NCBI RefSeq assembly: GCF_900109085.1
Contig: NZ_FNYW01000006.1
Coordinates: 37,512 to 70,433, forward strand
Direction: 5' to 3'
Origin: Alkalibacterium gilvum
Lineage (GTDB): Bacteria > Bacillota > Bacilli > Lactobacillales > Carnobacteriaceae_A
Length of the DNA stretch: 32,922 nt
In this document: in pieces, positions 25,801 to 32,922 of the stretch
How positions within the stretch are numbered: position 1 is the first letter of the stretch
How the letters are laid out: each line of letters starts with the position of its first letter
Position numbers and translations under genes: made by a program
The notes under the pieces: model-generated
Databases searched by the model: none
Told to the model about the DNA's origin: nothing
What the model saw: the letters and a program-made list of their open reading frames with translations, nothing else

Positions 25801-26392
25801 TGAAGAATTTGAGCGCGTAGCTGAACGTCATGATTTTTTAGCTAGTCAACAGCAAGATCTGCTTGAAGCTAAAGAGAGATTGTATGATACAATGGATCAA
25901 ATGGATCAAGAAGTGAAGCGCCGTTTTTATGAAACCTTTAGTCAGGTTAAAGAACAGTTTGCGATTGTTTTCCCTCGTATGTTTGGTGGCGGAAAAGCCG
26001 AGCTACGTTTAACTGATCCAGATGATTTACTTGAGTCGGGAATAGAAATCATTGCCCAACCACCTGGCAAACGTCTACAATCTCTGAGTCTTTTGTCCGG
26101 AGGGGAACGTGCCTTAACAGCCTTATCCTTGCTCTTTTCCATTATTCAGGTCAAGCCGATTCCTTTTTGTATACTGGATGAAGCGGAAGCAGCCTTGGAT
26201 GAAGCCAATGTGAGCCGGTTTGGTCGTTATTTACATGAATTTGTATCTGACACCCAGTTTATCGTCATCACCCACCGAAAGGGAACGATGGAAGAAGCGG
26301 ACTCACTTTACGGTGTGACAATGCACGAAAAAGGTGTCTCACGACTCGTTTCTGTCCATCTTAAAGATGTAGAAGATTCAGTCACCCAATAA
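22832..26392 (+). CDS. smc: Chromosome segregation ATPase SMC
   Basis: An 1186-aa SMC protein that, with ScpA and ScpB, loads on DNA and extrudes loops to fold and separate the chromosome. Walker A GPNGSGKSN is at residues 31-39; two long coiled coils flank a hinge (about 500-670, with GVVGTVADMM-like start EGIVGTVADMMDV and GGSMTGGGGKRSS near its end); the ABC signature LSGGERALTALSLL and Walker B FCILDEAEAALDEANV are near the C-terminus. The GTG at 22832 is chosen as start: GGAG lies about 13-16 nt upstream and the protein then begins QLKRLEIKGFKSFADKT as in the family. Normal family length. Confidence 0.97.
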   Translation: MQLKRLEIKGFKSFADKTVIDFTDGVTAVVGPNGSGKSNIIEAIRWVMGEQSAKTLRGGRMHDVIFSGTDSRKAVNIAQVTLILDNSDKFLPIEFEEVSIGRRINRNGDSDYFINKESCRLKDIVDLFMDSGLGKESFSIISQGQVEAVFNSKAEDRRAIFEEAAGVFKYKLEKEKAERKLFETQDNLDRVQDILYELNDQLEPLKKQRDIARSYISQKEELTDLDISLSVLKIDQYALEQKENKGKIALLNKDLTDLQAKVDQESGELKKKRSELHAIEEKRETIQEKMLTSVQQTERTEAQLRLVEEKERHQDAFLSEKQATLKKEETRLASLNKDYETLKAAYDEQFALAEKTKKEITRYNSRLTRLMGNKEEAIEGLRGEYMDAMQLKTSLKNQEMYLEREHHQAQINIKKYQKSLDKVKQNLDEKNLEHKEKNTALTDLKTSIDDLLKIYNSKKEALEQTKTLLKEKMGRLNQLNQDLQRAQAKQASLKEMQENYAGYFAGVKAIMRNKEKREGIVGTVADMMDVPSNVTEAIDVVLGAASQFVIVEDEKAGRSAIAYLKNKKAGRATFLPLTTIKKRFISANKLNDVKDLDGFVGVASELIHFDGKVKNIMENLLGQTIVAKDLKSANIIAKALRYTVRIVSLEGDVMNAGGSMTGGGGKRSSNAYLFSQKKEQKALRIEIDELEKTRTLREEETQTHQNEIESLSSDLEELRTSGEEKRLAERQLEQVVEGLLETIKRLERETKGLQYEQSEADREEVDVTTELKDVTERRTQAEVDLKRIKQELDQLTDEKEDTQAKKECLEGERAELNEQWNNERETLASTRSKVEGLESQIKDAKVSLSNIKAELDQLEEGGKLESKEALRKKLEKLKSESSQLKIEENALKTNQHTLDERVSALDESVSYANQHKSELTDQKNTLDIALSRLDVSMDHLLEYLSEEYTVSYEEAKYNQPETIDVEETQKRVKLLKRGIEELGPVNVGSIEEFERVAERHDFLASQQQDLLEAKERLYDTMDQMDQEVKRRFYETFSQVKEQFAIVFPRMFGGGKAELRLTDPDDLLESGIEIIAQPPGKRLQSLSLLSGGERALTALSLLFSIIQVKPIPFCILDEAEAALDEANVSRFGRYLHEFVSDTQFIVITHRKGTMEEADSLYGVTMHEKGVSRLVSVHLKDVEDSVTQ

Positions 26393-26410
26393 CTTTACAT
26401 GGAGGAATAT

Positions 26411-27223
26411 ATGTCTATCAAACTTGTAGCCATTGATTTAGATGGCACATTACTTAACAGCAATCATGAGGTTTCTGATGAAAATAAAGAAGCCATTCGA
26501 AATGCAAAAGAACAAGGAGTCAAAGTAGTTCTTGTTACTGGTCGTCCTTTAAAAGCGATGTTGCATATATTGAAAGAGTGCAATCTAACTGAAGCGGGAG
26601 ATATCGCCTTAACATATAACGGTGGTTTGGTGCAGTGGACACAAACCGGCGAGTCGATCCGCCAAATTACCTTTAAAAAAGAAGAGGTTATTGATATCTA
26701 TAAACTAAGTCAGGATTTAGCTTTGCCGTGTAATTTCATCGATCTAGATGTCGTTCACGCCCCACGCTATCCTGAAGGTAAGCCATCAAAGTATCCTGAA
26801 GTGATGCACGCTTTGCCTTTTGAACCGATTGATATGAATGATTTACCAGAAGCGTTTCCAATTAATAAAATTGTTTATTGTTGGGATGAGAAGGAACTGG
26901 ATGAAAAAATAAAAGAAATTCCAGATATTTATCGTGAACGTTATAATTTAATTAAATCGCGGACTAATTTACTTGAATTTATGCCTAAATCCATCGATAA
27001 AGGAAAAGGTCTTGACTTGCTTTCTGAAATTTTAGATATAGAGATAGATGAAATGATGGCTATTGGCGATCAAGAGAATGACTTAGCTATGGTACAGCGT
27101 GCAGGCACAGGTGTAGCGATGGCTAACGCTGTGAAAATCGTAAAGGACGCTGCTCAGGTCATTACCAAAACGAATGATGAACATGGTGTGAGTTATGCTA
27201 TTGAGAAATATGTGTTAAACTGA
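26411..27223 (+). CDS. Cof-type HAD phosphatase
   Basis: A 270-aa HAD superfamily hydrolase of the Cof/YidA type, which removes phosphate from sugar phosphates or related small molecules. Motif I DLDGTLL is at about residues 9-15, motif II TGRP, and motif IV GDQENDLAM near the C-terminus, with the large C2 cap between. The ATG at 26411 lies 5 nt after GGAGG. It lies 18 bp after smc and probably belongs to its operon. The exact substrate is unknown. Confidence 0.93.
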   Translation: MSIKLVAIDLDGTLLNSNHEVSDENKEAIRNAKEQGVKVVLVTGRPLKAMLHILKECNLTEAGDIALTYNGGLVQWTQTGESIRQITFKKEEVIDIYKLSQDLALPCNFIDLDVVHAPRYPEGKPSKYPEVMHALPFEPIDMNDLPEAFPINKIVYCWDEKELDEKIKEIPDIYRERYNLIKSRTNLLEFMPKSIDKGKGLDLLSEILDIEIDEMMAIGDQENDLAMVQRAGTGVAMANAVKIVKDAAQVITKTNDEHGVSYAIEKYVLN

Positions 27224-27281
27224 TTCTATTAAGACATCACATTTTTTAAAATAAATATAGCATAGAAAGAGTGAATGCATT

Positions 27282-28418
27282 ATGGGATTATTTGATAAAA
27301 TAAAATCAGCTTTTACGGGGACTGAAAAGAAAAAAGATGTCCAAAAAGATGATATAGTAGAAACCGACAAAGTAAGTAAAGAAACGCCTGCTCCTGAGGA
27401 TAAGAAAGTTGAGAATGTTGCTGAACTAAGTGATAAGTCAACAGCAGAAGATACGACACTGGAGCCAAATAATGACAAGGAAGAAACGGAACAGTATGAA
27501 AAAGGCTTGAAAAAATCACGTGTTAGTTTTACACGACGACTGAATGAACTATTAGCTAATTTCCGTTATGAAGACGAGGAATTCTTTGAAGAACTGGAAG
27601 ATTTACTTATCGAATCGGATGTCGGTTTTGAGGCGACGATGCATATTGCAGACACGCTTCGTTATGAATCCAAAGTACAAAACGTTAAGAGTATGAAAGA
27701 TGCTGAACGTGTTATTGTTCAAACGATGGTGGATATGTACGGGGAAACAAACCCGGATCATCACTATTTCAATGAAAACAAAGACGGCCTGACTGTTGTT
27801 TTATTCGTTGGGGTTAATGGCGTGGGTAAAACTACAACCATCGCTAAAATGGCCCATGAGTATATTGAAAACGGTCAGAAAGTCGTTATGGCGGCTGGCG
27901 ATACTTTCCGTGCTGGCGCGATTGAACAGCTGCATGTCTGGGGAGACCGCGTAGGCGCTGAGGTCGTGTCGACCAAACAAGGTGGCGATCCTGCCGCTGT
28001 TGTTTATGATGGGATTGAAACGGCTAAAAGCAGTGGTGCGGACCTTTTACTTATCGATACAGCTGGACGTCTTCAAAACAAGAAAAACTTGATGAATGAA
28101 CTTGAAAAAATGAAACGCGTTATTTCAAGAGAAATCCCCGATGCACCGCATGAAACGTTACTGGTTCTTGATGCTACAACAGGACAAAACGCCTTGAATC
28201 AAGCGAAGATATTTAAAGAAACAACAAATGTTTCAGGTATTGTCTTAACAAAAATGGATGGGACAGCCAAAGGTGGTATTGTGCTAGCTATTGGCAAAGA
28301 ACTTGGTATCCCAGTGAAATTTGTAGGCTTAGGCGAAACAATGAATGACCTTCATCCTTTCGATACAGAGAAATTTGCTTACGGATTATTCAAAGAATTA
28401 ATCGAACAAACAGCTTAA
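27282..28418 (+). CDS. ftsY: Signal recognition particle receptor FtsY
   Basis: A 378-aa GTPase that docks SRP-ribosome complexes at the membrane. An acidic, low-complexity A domain (about residues 15-80) precedes the N and G domains. G motifs seen: GVNGVGKTTT (P-loop), DTFRAGAIEQL, DTAGRLQNKKNLM, and TKMDGTAKGG. It works with Ffh encoded 400 bp downstream. A weak purine-rich ribosome binding site precedes the ATG. Confidence 0.97.
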   Translation: MGLFDKIKSAFTGTEKKKDVQKDDIVETDKVSKETPAPEDKKVENVAELSDKSTAEDTTLEPNNDKEETEQYEKGLKKSRVSFTRRLNELLANFRYEDEEFFEELEDLLIESDVGFEATMHIADTLRYESKVQNVKSMKDAERVIVQTMVDMYGETNPDHHYFNENKDGLTVVLFVGVNGVGKTTTIAKMAHEYIENGQKVVMAAGDTFRAGAIEQLHVWGDRVGAEVVSTKQGGDPAAVVYDGIETAKSSGADLLLIDTAGRLQNKKNLMNELEKMKRVISREIPDAPHETLLVLDATTGQNALNQAKIFKETTNVSGIVLTKMDGTAKGGIVLAIGKELGIPVKFVGLGETMNDLHPFDTEKFAYGLFKELIEQTA

Positions 28419-28457
28419 TGCCGTTTGTAAATGGTATAGGATAAAGGAGCCGAAACA

Positions 28458-28805
28458 ATGGAACTGGAAAAAACGTTACGCATGAATCAGCTGTTTTCGT
28501 TCTATCGCCCGCTGCTTACCAATAAGCAACAAGAATATATGCAGCTTTATTATGGTGATGACTACTCACTCGGAGAAATTGCTGAAGCTTTTTCGGTAAG
28601 TCGTCAAGCCGTTTATGATAATATCAAACGCTCAGAAACAATTCTCAAAAATTATGAAACGAAACTCCATCTGGTTCATGACTTTGAGAAAAAACAAAAA
28701 GCTTTACACAATTTAAGTCATTATGTTGAAACACATTATAAAGAAGATTCTCAGTTGCTTGATTATGTTCAAGCGATTCGTTTAGAAATCATGAGAGAGG
28801 AATGA
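28458..28805 (+). CDS. ylxM: YlxM family HTH protein
   Basis: A 115-aa protein with a sigma-70 region 4-like helix-turn-helix ([25 protein letters not shown], about residues 33-57) followed by a charged helix. YlxM family members are encoded next to ffh and influence the SRP GTPase cycle or its RNA. AAAGGAG lies before the ATG. It sits between ftsY and ffh as in many Firmicutes, with a 7-bp gap to ffh. Confidence 0.93.
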   Translation: MELEKTLRMNQLFSFYRPLLTNKQQEYMQLYYGDDYSLGEIAEAFSVSRQAVYDNIKRSETILKNYETKLHLVHDFEKKQKALHNLSHYVETHYKEDSQLLDYVQAIRLEIMREE

Positions 28806-28812
28806 AGCAAGC

Positions 28813-30294
28813 ATGGCTTTTGAAGGTTTAACCGGACGTTTGCAAGATGCCTTTTCCGGCTTAAGAAAAAAAGGGAAGGTAACAGAGTCAGATATTAAAG
28901 ATGTTATGCGTGAAGTCAGACTCGCTTTACTTGAAGCTGACGTCAACTATAAAGTAGTAAGAAATTTCGTTAAAATAGTGCGTGAAAAATCACTCGGAGA
29001 AGAAGTCCTAGGAAGTTTAAATGGCGGCCAGCAAGTCGTTAAAATTGTTAATGACGAATTGACCGAATTAATGGGTGGCGAACAGGAAAAAATAAATTTC
29101 GCTGAACCGGGTCAAGGTCCAACTGTTTACATGATGACCGGTCTTCAAGGTGCTGGTAAAACAACCACTGCAGGTAAGTTAGCGAATTATTTACGTAAAC
29201 ATGAAAACAAGAAGCCGATGATGGTAGCAGCGGATATTTATCGTCCAGCGGCAATTGACCAACTTCAAACGGTGGGACGCGACTTGGATATTCCTGTTTT
29301 CAGTATGGGTGACCAAGTTAGTCCAGTAGAAATTGCTGAAAAAGGGTTGGAAGAAGCGATCGCTGAAAATCGTGATGTTGTCATTATTGATACGGCCGGA
29401 CGTTTGCATATCGATGAAACGCTTATGGAAGAGTTGGAAGACGTTAAAAAAGCGGTCAATCCAAATGAAATTTTCCTTGTTGTTGATGCTATGACTGGAC
29501 AAGATGCTGTTAACGTTGCAGATAGTTTTAATGATCGACTGAGCATAACAAGTGTTATTTTAACAAAACTTGACGGTGATACACGTGGTGGTGCGGCGCT
29601 TTCTATCCGTTCTGTAACCAATAAACCAATTAAATTCACGGGTACAGGTGAGAAGTTAGATGCCTTAGAACCGTTCTATCCCGATCGTATGGCTAATCGA
29701 ATACTTGGTATGGGTGATATTCTTACCCTGATTGAGCGTGCTCAACAAGAAGTTGATGAAGAACGTGCTGAAGAAATGGCAGCTAAAATGCGTGAGAATC
29801 GCTATGATTTCAATGACTTTATCGAGCAAATGGATCAAATGCAGAATATGGGGCCGCTTGAAGATATCATTAAAATGATTCCAGGAATGAACCAAATGCC
29901 TGGTATGGATAATTTTGAAGTGGATCCTAAAGATATGGCGCATATGAAAGCAATTGTTATGTCCATGACGACTGAAGAACGGGAAAATCCGGACCTCTTA
30001 TCACAGAAGCGTCGCCGACGTATTGCGAAGGGGTCAGCTCGTGATATTGCAGAAGTTAACCGATTAATTAAGCAATTCAAGCAGTCCAAAGATATGATGG
30101 GCAAGATGTCCAATGGTAAAATGGGCGGCATGGAGAAGATGCTTGGTAAACTAGGTGGCGGAGCTAAAGGTAAAGGTAAGCTCGGCAAGATGGGCGGCGG
30201 CATGGGAGACATGCTCGGCGGTCTTGGCGGTGGCGGCAATACCGGTGGCAAGAAAAAGAAGAAGAAAAAGAAAAAAATTAGACGCAAGCGTTAA
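28813..30294 (+). CDS. ffh: Signal recognition particle protein Ffh
   Basis: A 493-aa SRP54 homologue that binds signal peptides and the SRP RNA and targets ribosomes to FtsY. N domain at the start (MAFEGLTGRLQDAFSGL), G motifs GLQGAGKTTT, DTAGRLHIDE and TKLDGDTRGG, and a Met-rich M domain with the RNA-binding segment LLSQKRRRRIAKGSA. The C-terminus has a Gly/Met-rich linker and a tail of about nine consecutive Lys then IRRKR, longer than in most relatives. GAGAGGA lies about 13 nt before the ATG, inside the end of ylxM. Confidence 0.97.
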   Translation: MAFEGLTGRLQDAFSGLRKKGKVTESDIKDVMREVRLALLEADVNYKVVRNFVKIVREKSLGEEVLGSLNGGQQVVKIVNDELTELMGGEQEKINFAEPGQGPTVYMMTGLQGAGKTTTAGKLANYLRKHENKKPMMVAADIYRPAAIDQLQTVGRDLDIPVFSMGDQVSPVEIAEKGLEEAIAENRDVVIIDTAGRLHIDETLMEELEDVKKAVNPNEIFLVVDAMTGQDAVNVADSFNDRLSITSVILTKLDGDTRGGAALSIRSVTNKPIKFTGTGEKLDALEPFYPDRMANRILGMGDILTLIERAQQEVDEERAEEMAAKMRENRYDFNDFIEQMDQMQNMGPLEDIIKMIPGMNQMPGMDNFEVDPKDMAHMKAIVMSMTTEERENPDLLSQKRRRRIAKGSARDIAEVNRLIKQFKQSKDMMGKMSNGKMGGMEKMLGKLGGGAKGKGKLGKMGGGMGDMLGGLGGGGNTGGKKKKKKKKKIRRKR

Positions 30295-30301
30295 TAACAG
30301 G

Positions 30302-30330
30302 AAAAGCGGGCTAAAGCGGCCTGCTTTTTC
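30302..30330 (+). terminator. Terminator after ffh
   Basis: AAAAGC-G-GGC pairs with GCC-T-GCTTTTT around a short loop, followed by a T run. It closes the ftsY-ylxM-ffh unit. Confidence 0.8.
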
Positions 30331-30394
30331 TATACGCTCGATGATGTTTAAATGTAAAGCAACATAATATATTTATTCTTAGGGGTGATTTATT

Positions 30395-30598
30395 ATGAAG
30401 AAAAAGACATTTTGGACTTTAGCAATTGGCTATACTTTGATTACTTTTCTTTTTCATAATGTATTGGATACGCTTTTTGGTGAAATTTTGATGCAAATCA
30501 GTTTTATAGGCCTGTTTTTCTTTGTTGTCTGGTTTACATATTCAATCATTTCATTTGGGATCAAGCAACTTTTTTACAATCGAAAGCATCGAAAATGA
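30395..30598 (+). CDS. Small two-helix membrane protein, 67 aa
   Basis: No recognised family. It starts MKKKTFWTLAIGYTLITFLF and has two hydrophobic helices (about residues 7-24 and 32-57) with a positively charged tail QLFYNRKHRK, so an inside C-terminus is expected. AGGGGTGA lies about 7 nt before the ATG. It is separated from ffh by a terminator and is probably expressed alone. Function unknown. Confidence 0.7.
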   Translation: MKKKTFWTLAIGYTLITFLFHNVLDTLFGEILMQISFIGLFFFVVWFTYSIISFGIKQLFYNRKHRK

Positions 30599-30734
30599 TT
30601 TCCTACATTGTTTAGATCGTTTTTCCGGTACTCATTCTTAGTTATTCGTTTTATCGCGACCTCATTAGCAGTACTCAGCGATAATTTCATCTGAGTACAT
30701 TGATGAATACAATTAGATTAAAAATGACAACAAT

Positions 30735-30780
30735 AAAAAGCTCCTCTCAGCTCTATGCAAATAGAGAGAGAGGAGCTTTA
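30735..30780 (-). terminator. Strong terminator between the small membrane protein and nox
   Basis: AAAGCTCCTCTC pairs with GAGAGGAGCTTT, and an inner CTCTAT/ATAGAG stem caps it. A/T runs on both ends suggest it works in both directions for the convergent genes. Confidence 0.88.
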
Positions 30781-30798
30781 GTGTACTTTTAAATGTTA

Positions 30799-32154
30799 TT
30801 AGAATAACATGTTGTCGCTACCGTATGTTTCTCCTGAAGCTTGTTGTGCAAGAACGTTCAAGAAGTTCCATGGACGGTTGAATCCAGGTTGGAAGAAGAA
30901 GTCAGCGAATGCTAGTTGATCTAATGTCCACCCAGCTGTTATTGCAACAGATAGTGTATTGATTGCTGGTGTAATGTCATATGTTGACATCAATTGCGCA
31001 CCAACGATACGCTTGCTGTCTTTTTCAAAATGAATTTTCATTTTAACTGTTTCATCGTCGCCCATAAATTTAGGACGTAATTTTTCTTCTACATACTTAC
31101 TTGAAACTTCTGCATCTACAGTGTCACTATCGATATCTTTAACACCTGTTGAAGCAAATTTATAACTTAGTAGAGAAAGACCGGATGTACCCGCAACTTC
31201 TGGCATTTTCATTTTCTTTTCTACCATATTTTTAGCTGCAACAACGGCTTGACGACGCGCGTTTGATGCTAGAGCAATAAGTTTGTCACCGTGATTTGGA
31301 GCGAAAGGAATTCGAGTAGCATCGCCCGCAGCAAAGATGTCTTTTTCAGATGTTTGCATGTATTCATCAACAACAACTGTACCATCATTGTTTAAGTCGA
31401 CTACACCGTCTAACCATTTTGTGTTAGGGCGAACGCCGGCAGAAAGAATAACAGTATCGACATCGTATTCACCTTTGTTTGTGATAACTTTTTGAACTTT
31501 ACCGTTTTCTCCGACAATCTCTTTAACCATTTCATCTGTACGAACTGTAATATTTTCTTCGCGCATTTCATCTTCCAAGATATCTGTAAATTCTTTATCA
31601 AGATATGTTTTCAAGACGCGATCTAGAGCATCGATGACGGTTACTTCAATACCAGCTTTGGCGAAAGCTTCAACAACTTCAATACCAATATAGCCAGCAC
31701 CAACAACGACAGCTTTTTTAGAGTGAGCCATGCGAGCTTTAATTTTTTGTGCCCAGTCTCTTCCACGAACGTAAAATGTGTTTTCAAGATCCGTTCCAGG
31801 AATTGGTAGTTCTACCGGTTTTGCTCCTGGAGAGATGAATAGCTTGTCGTAGCTTTCTTCTGTCTCACCATCAGCTGTTTTAACTGTGATCGTTTTATCA
31901 GAAGAGTTAATGCCTACAACGTCACTGTTCATATGAACGTTAACGCCTTGGTCTTTGAAAGATTGTTCGGTAGCATAGTGAAGTTGATCAGCATTTTCAC
32001 TGATACCTTCCAAGTAACTCTGAATTCCGCAAGATAAGAATGACGCTGTGGATCCACGTTCATATAAATGAACGTCTGCATCCGGATGGTCTTTCAAAAG
32101 TGTTTCTACTACTTCGTACCCAGCGTGAGACGTGCCTACTACGATAAATTTCAT
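30799..32154 (-). CDS. nox: NADH oxidase (probably water-forming), FAD-dependent
   Basis: A 451-aa flavoprotein of the NADH oxidase/peroxidase/CoA-disulfide reductase family, which regenerates NAD+ and removes oxygen in lactic acid bacteria. FAD-binding start MKFIVVGTSHAGYE with H10; redox-active C42 in SFLSCGIQSYLEG (a single Cys, cycled as sulfenic acid); NADH-binding VVVGAGYIGIEV; second FAD motif DIFAAGDA; dimerisation domain with FADFFFQPGFNRPWNFLN. Length and Cys42 fit water-forming Nox; NADH peroxidase is an alternative that sequence alone does not exclude. GGAGGAA lies before the ATG. A palindrome in its promoter suggests direct control by a repressor. Confidence 0.92.
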   Translation of the reverse strand: MKFIVVGTSHAGYEVVETLLKDHPDADVHLYERGSTASFLSCGIQSYLEGISENADQLHYATEQSFKDQGVNVHMNSDVVGINSSDKTITVKTADGETEESYDKLFISPGAKPVELPIPGTDLENTFYVRGRDWAQKIKARMAHSKKAVVVGAGYIGIEVVEAFAKAGIEVTVIDALDRVLKTYLDKEFTDILEDEMREENITVRTDEMVKEIVGENGKVQKVITNKGEYDVDTVILSAGVRPNTKWLDGVVDLNNDGTVVVDEYMQTSEKDIFAAGDATRIPFAPNHGDKLIALASNARRQAVVAAKNMVEKKMKMPEVAGTSGLSLLSYKFASTGVKDIDSDTVDAEVSSKYVEEKLRPKFMGDDETVKMKIHFEKDSKRIVGAQLMSTYDITPAINTLSVAITAGWTLDQLAFADFFFQPGFNRPWNFLNVLAQQASGETYGSDNMLF

Positions 32155-32175
32155 TAAAAATTCCTCCTAATACTA

Positions 32176-32204
32176 ATTTAATAAGTATGTTCACATACCT
32201 TCAA
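32176..32204 (-). promoter_or_regulatory. nox promoter with palindromic operator in the spacer
   Basis: On the minus strand TTGAAG (32199-32204), 17-bp spacer, TTAAAT (32176-32181). The spacer contains the perfect inverted repeat GTATGT-N2-ACATAC (32185-32198). A bound regulator would block or remodel the promoter. The motif does not look like the Rex or PerR consensus. Confidence 0.5.
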
Positions 32205-32252
32205 TATCATAACAAATCTTTGTTAAATTATGAAATATTATGCTTATAGATT

Positions 32253-32594
32253 TTAAGTATTTATCCAATTTTTTTCGTTTTCTACCAATTCTTTCAGTAA
32301 ATCGACTTCTTTTTGTGATGCTTTTTCTGTAGTCGTGACTAATTTATCAATCTGCTCTCGGTTTAAACCAAGTAGCTTTTCAAGTTCTTCTTCAGATAAC
32401 ACACGTCTATTTATATAATTTTCAATACGTGCAGTATAAATAATGGACTCAATTTCACTGTCAGATAAACTTTCTTCTATAGAAAATTCTAATTTAAGAA
32501 GTTCTTTCAAGGAAGAGATATCAAGTAATACACCGATTCCTTTGGCGTAATTTTTAATTTGCCGCATAATAAAATCCTGATCTTCGTATGGCAT
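32253..32594 (-). CDS. Unknown 113-aa acidic helical protein
   Basis: No family recognised. It starts MPYEDQDFIMRQIKNYAKGIG and is acidic, mostly helical, with Leu-rich stretches and without membrane segments. GGAGGG lies about 6 nt before the ATG, which supports a real gene. It is transcribed towards nox with a 98-bp gap that includes the nox promoter, so it is a separate unit. Function unknown. Confidence 0.78.
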   Translation of the reverse strand: MPYEDQDFIMRQIKNYAKGIGVLLDISSLKELLKLEFSIEESLSDSEIESIIYTARIENYINRRVLSEEELEKLLGLNREQIDKLVTTTEKASQKEVDLLKELVENEKNWINT

Positions 32595-32679
32595 ATAACT
32601 CCCTCCTCGTATAATAAGTTTGAAGATAAGAATTGTACTTATCTTCTTTGGTTGTTAATTTCTTAAATAGTTCAGAAGC

Positions 32680-32699
32680 TTCTCCCCCATGGGGGAGAA
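32680..32699. repeat. Perfect 20-bp palindrome in the right-hand gene-free stretch
   Basis: TTCTCCCCCATGGGGGAGAA reads the same on both strands. With no loop bases it is more like a protein-binding site than a terminator, though AAATTTT follows. It lies upstream of the 113-aa gene. The rest of 32595-32922 shows a TTGACA-like box near 32750 and a TGTGTAAAAT extended -10-like box near 32797, but no gene is seen up to the window end. Confidence 0.6.
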
Positions 32700-32922
32700 A
32701 ATTTTCAAAACTTTTAGTCATCTAGTTAACTTTTGATCTTTGACAATTTAATACTATCCATGGGTTCTGCTTGGTTATTCCGTGCTGTTTCTGTGTAAAA
32801 TAGAATCAGATGGAAGTCGGTTCTTAGTGGGATGAAGCTTCCACTCCTTGTAGATCAACTACACTAAAAGCATGCTTCCCGTCATAGTGTTGAGACTATA
32901 TACTCATAAGCTGAATGACTCG

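Noticed and set aside
29835-30287. 150-aa minus-strand frame opposite the ffh 3' end
   Set aside because: Poly-Phe and Pro-rich composition is the mirror of the Lys/Gly-rich Ffh tail; not a gene.

Overview
The window looks like the chromosome of a low-GC Gram-positive coccus or rod of the order Lactobacillales, most likely a Carnobacteriaceae-type genus. This is inferred from the rnc-smc-HAD-ftsY-ylxM-ffh gene order, the beta-glucoside PTS operon style, the type II-A CRISPR system and strong GGAGG ribosome binding sites. No rRNA or tRNA gene is visible, so the genus is not fixed by the sequence.

Left part (1-5.7 kb): a type II-A CRISPR-Cas locus on the minus strand in the order cas9, tracrRNA, cas1, cas2, csn2, then a single 36-bp CRISPR repeat at the window edge. 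The rest of the array, if there is one, lies outside to the left. Cas9 is compact (1082 aa) and of the St1Cas9/SaCas9 type. A clear tracrRNA with its own promoter, a near full-length anti-repeat, a nexus hairpin and a terminator sits between cas9 and cas1. Divergent from cas9, 195 bp away, is an AT-rich gene for a 793-aa protein of no family I can name. It has a His-rich motif and a long Gly/Ala-rich membrane region near the C-terminus, and is the best candidate here for an undescribed (possibly defence-related) function.

Middle part (8.4-21.8 kb): accessory and metabolic genes. These are a MATE efflux pump with a structured leader; a SOUL haem-binding protein; a membrane-anchored alpha/beta hydrolase interrupted by a -1 frameshift at a slippery-looking heptamer; a DUF427 protein; and a SixA-like phosphatase. 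A complete beta-glucoside/cellobiose PTS operon follows (EIIB, EIIC, EIIA, 6-phospho-beta-glucosidase) with its LicR-like PRD regulator. After that come a free-standing GAF protein, a heliorhodopsin with its retinal lysine, and a small unknown protein.

Right part (22-32.9 kb): a housekeeping block, rnc, smc, a Cof-type HAD phosphatase, ftsY, ylxM and ffh, linking RNA processing, chromosome segregation and the signal recognition particle. It is followed by a small membrane protein, a water-forming-type NADH oxidase with a palindromic operator inside its promoter, a small unknown helical protein, and about 330 bp without a gene that carries a perfect 20-bp palindrome. The typical Bacillus follower of ffh (rpsP) is not present here.
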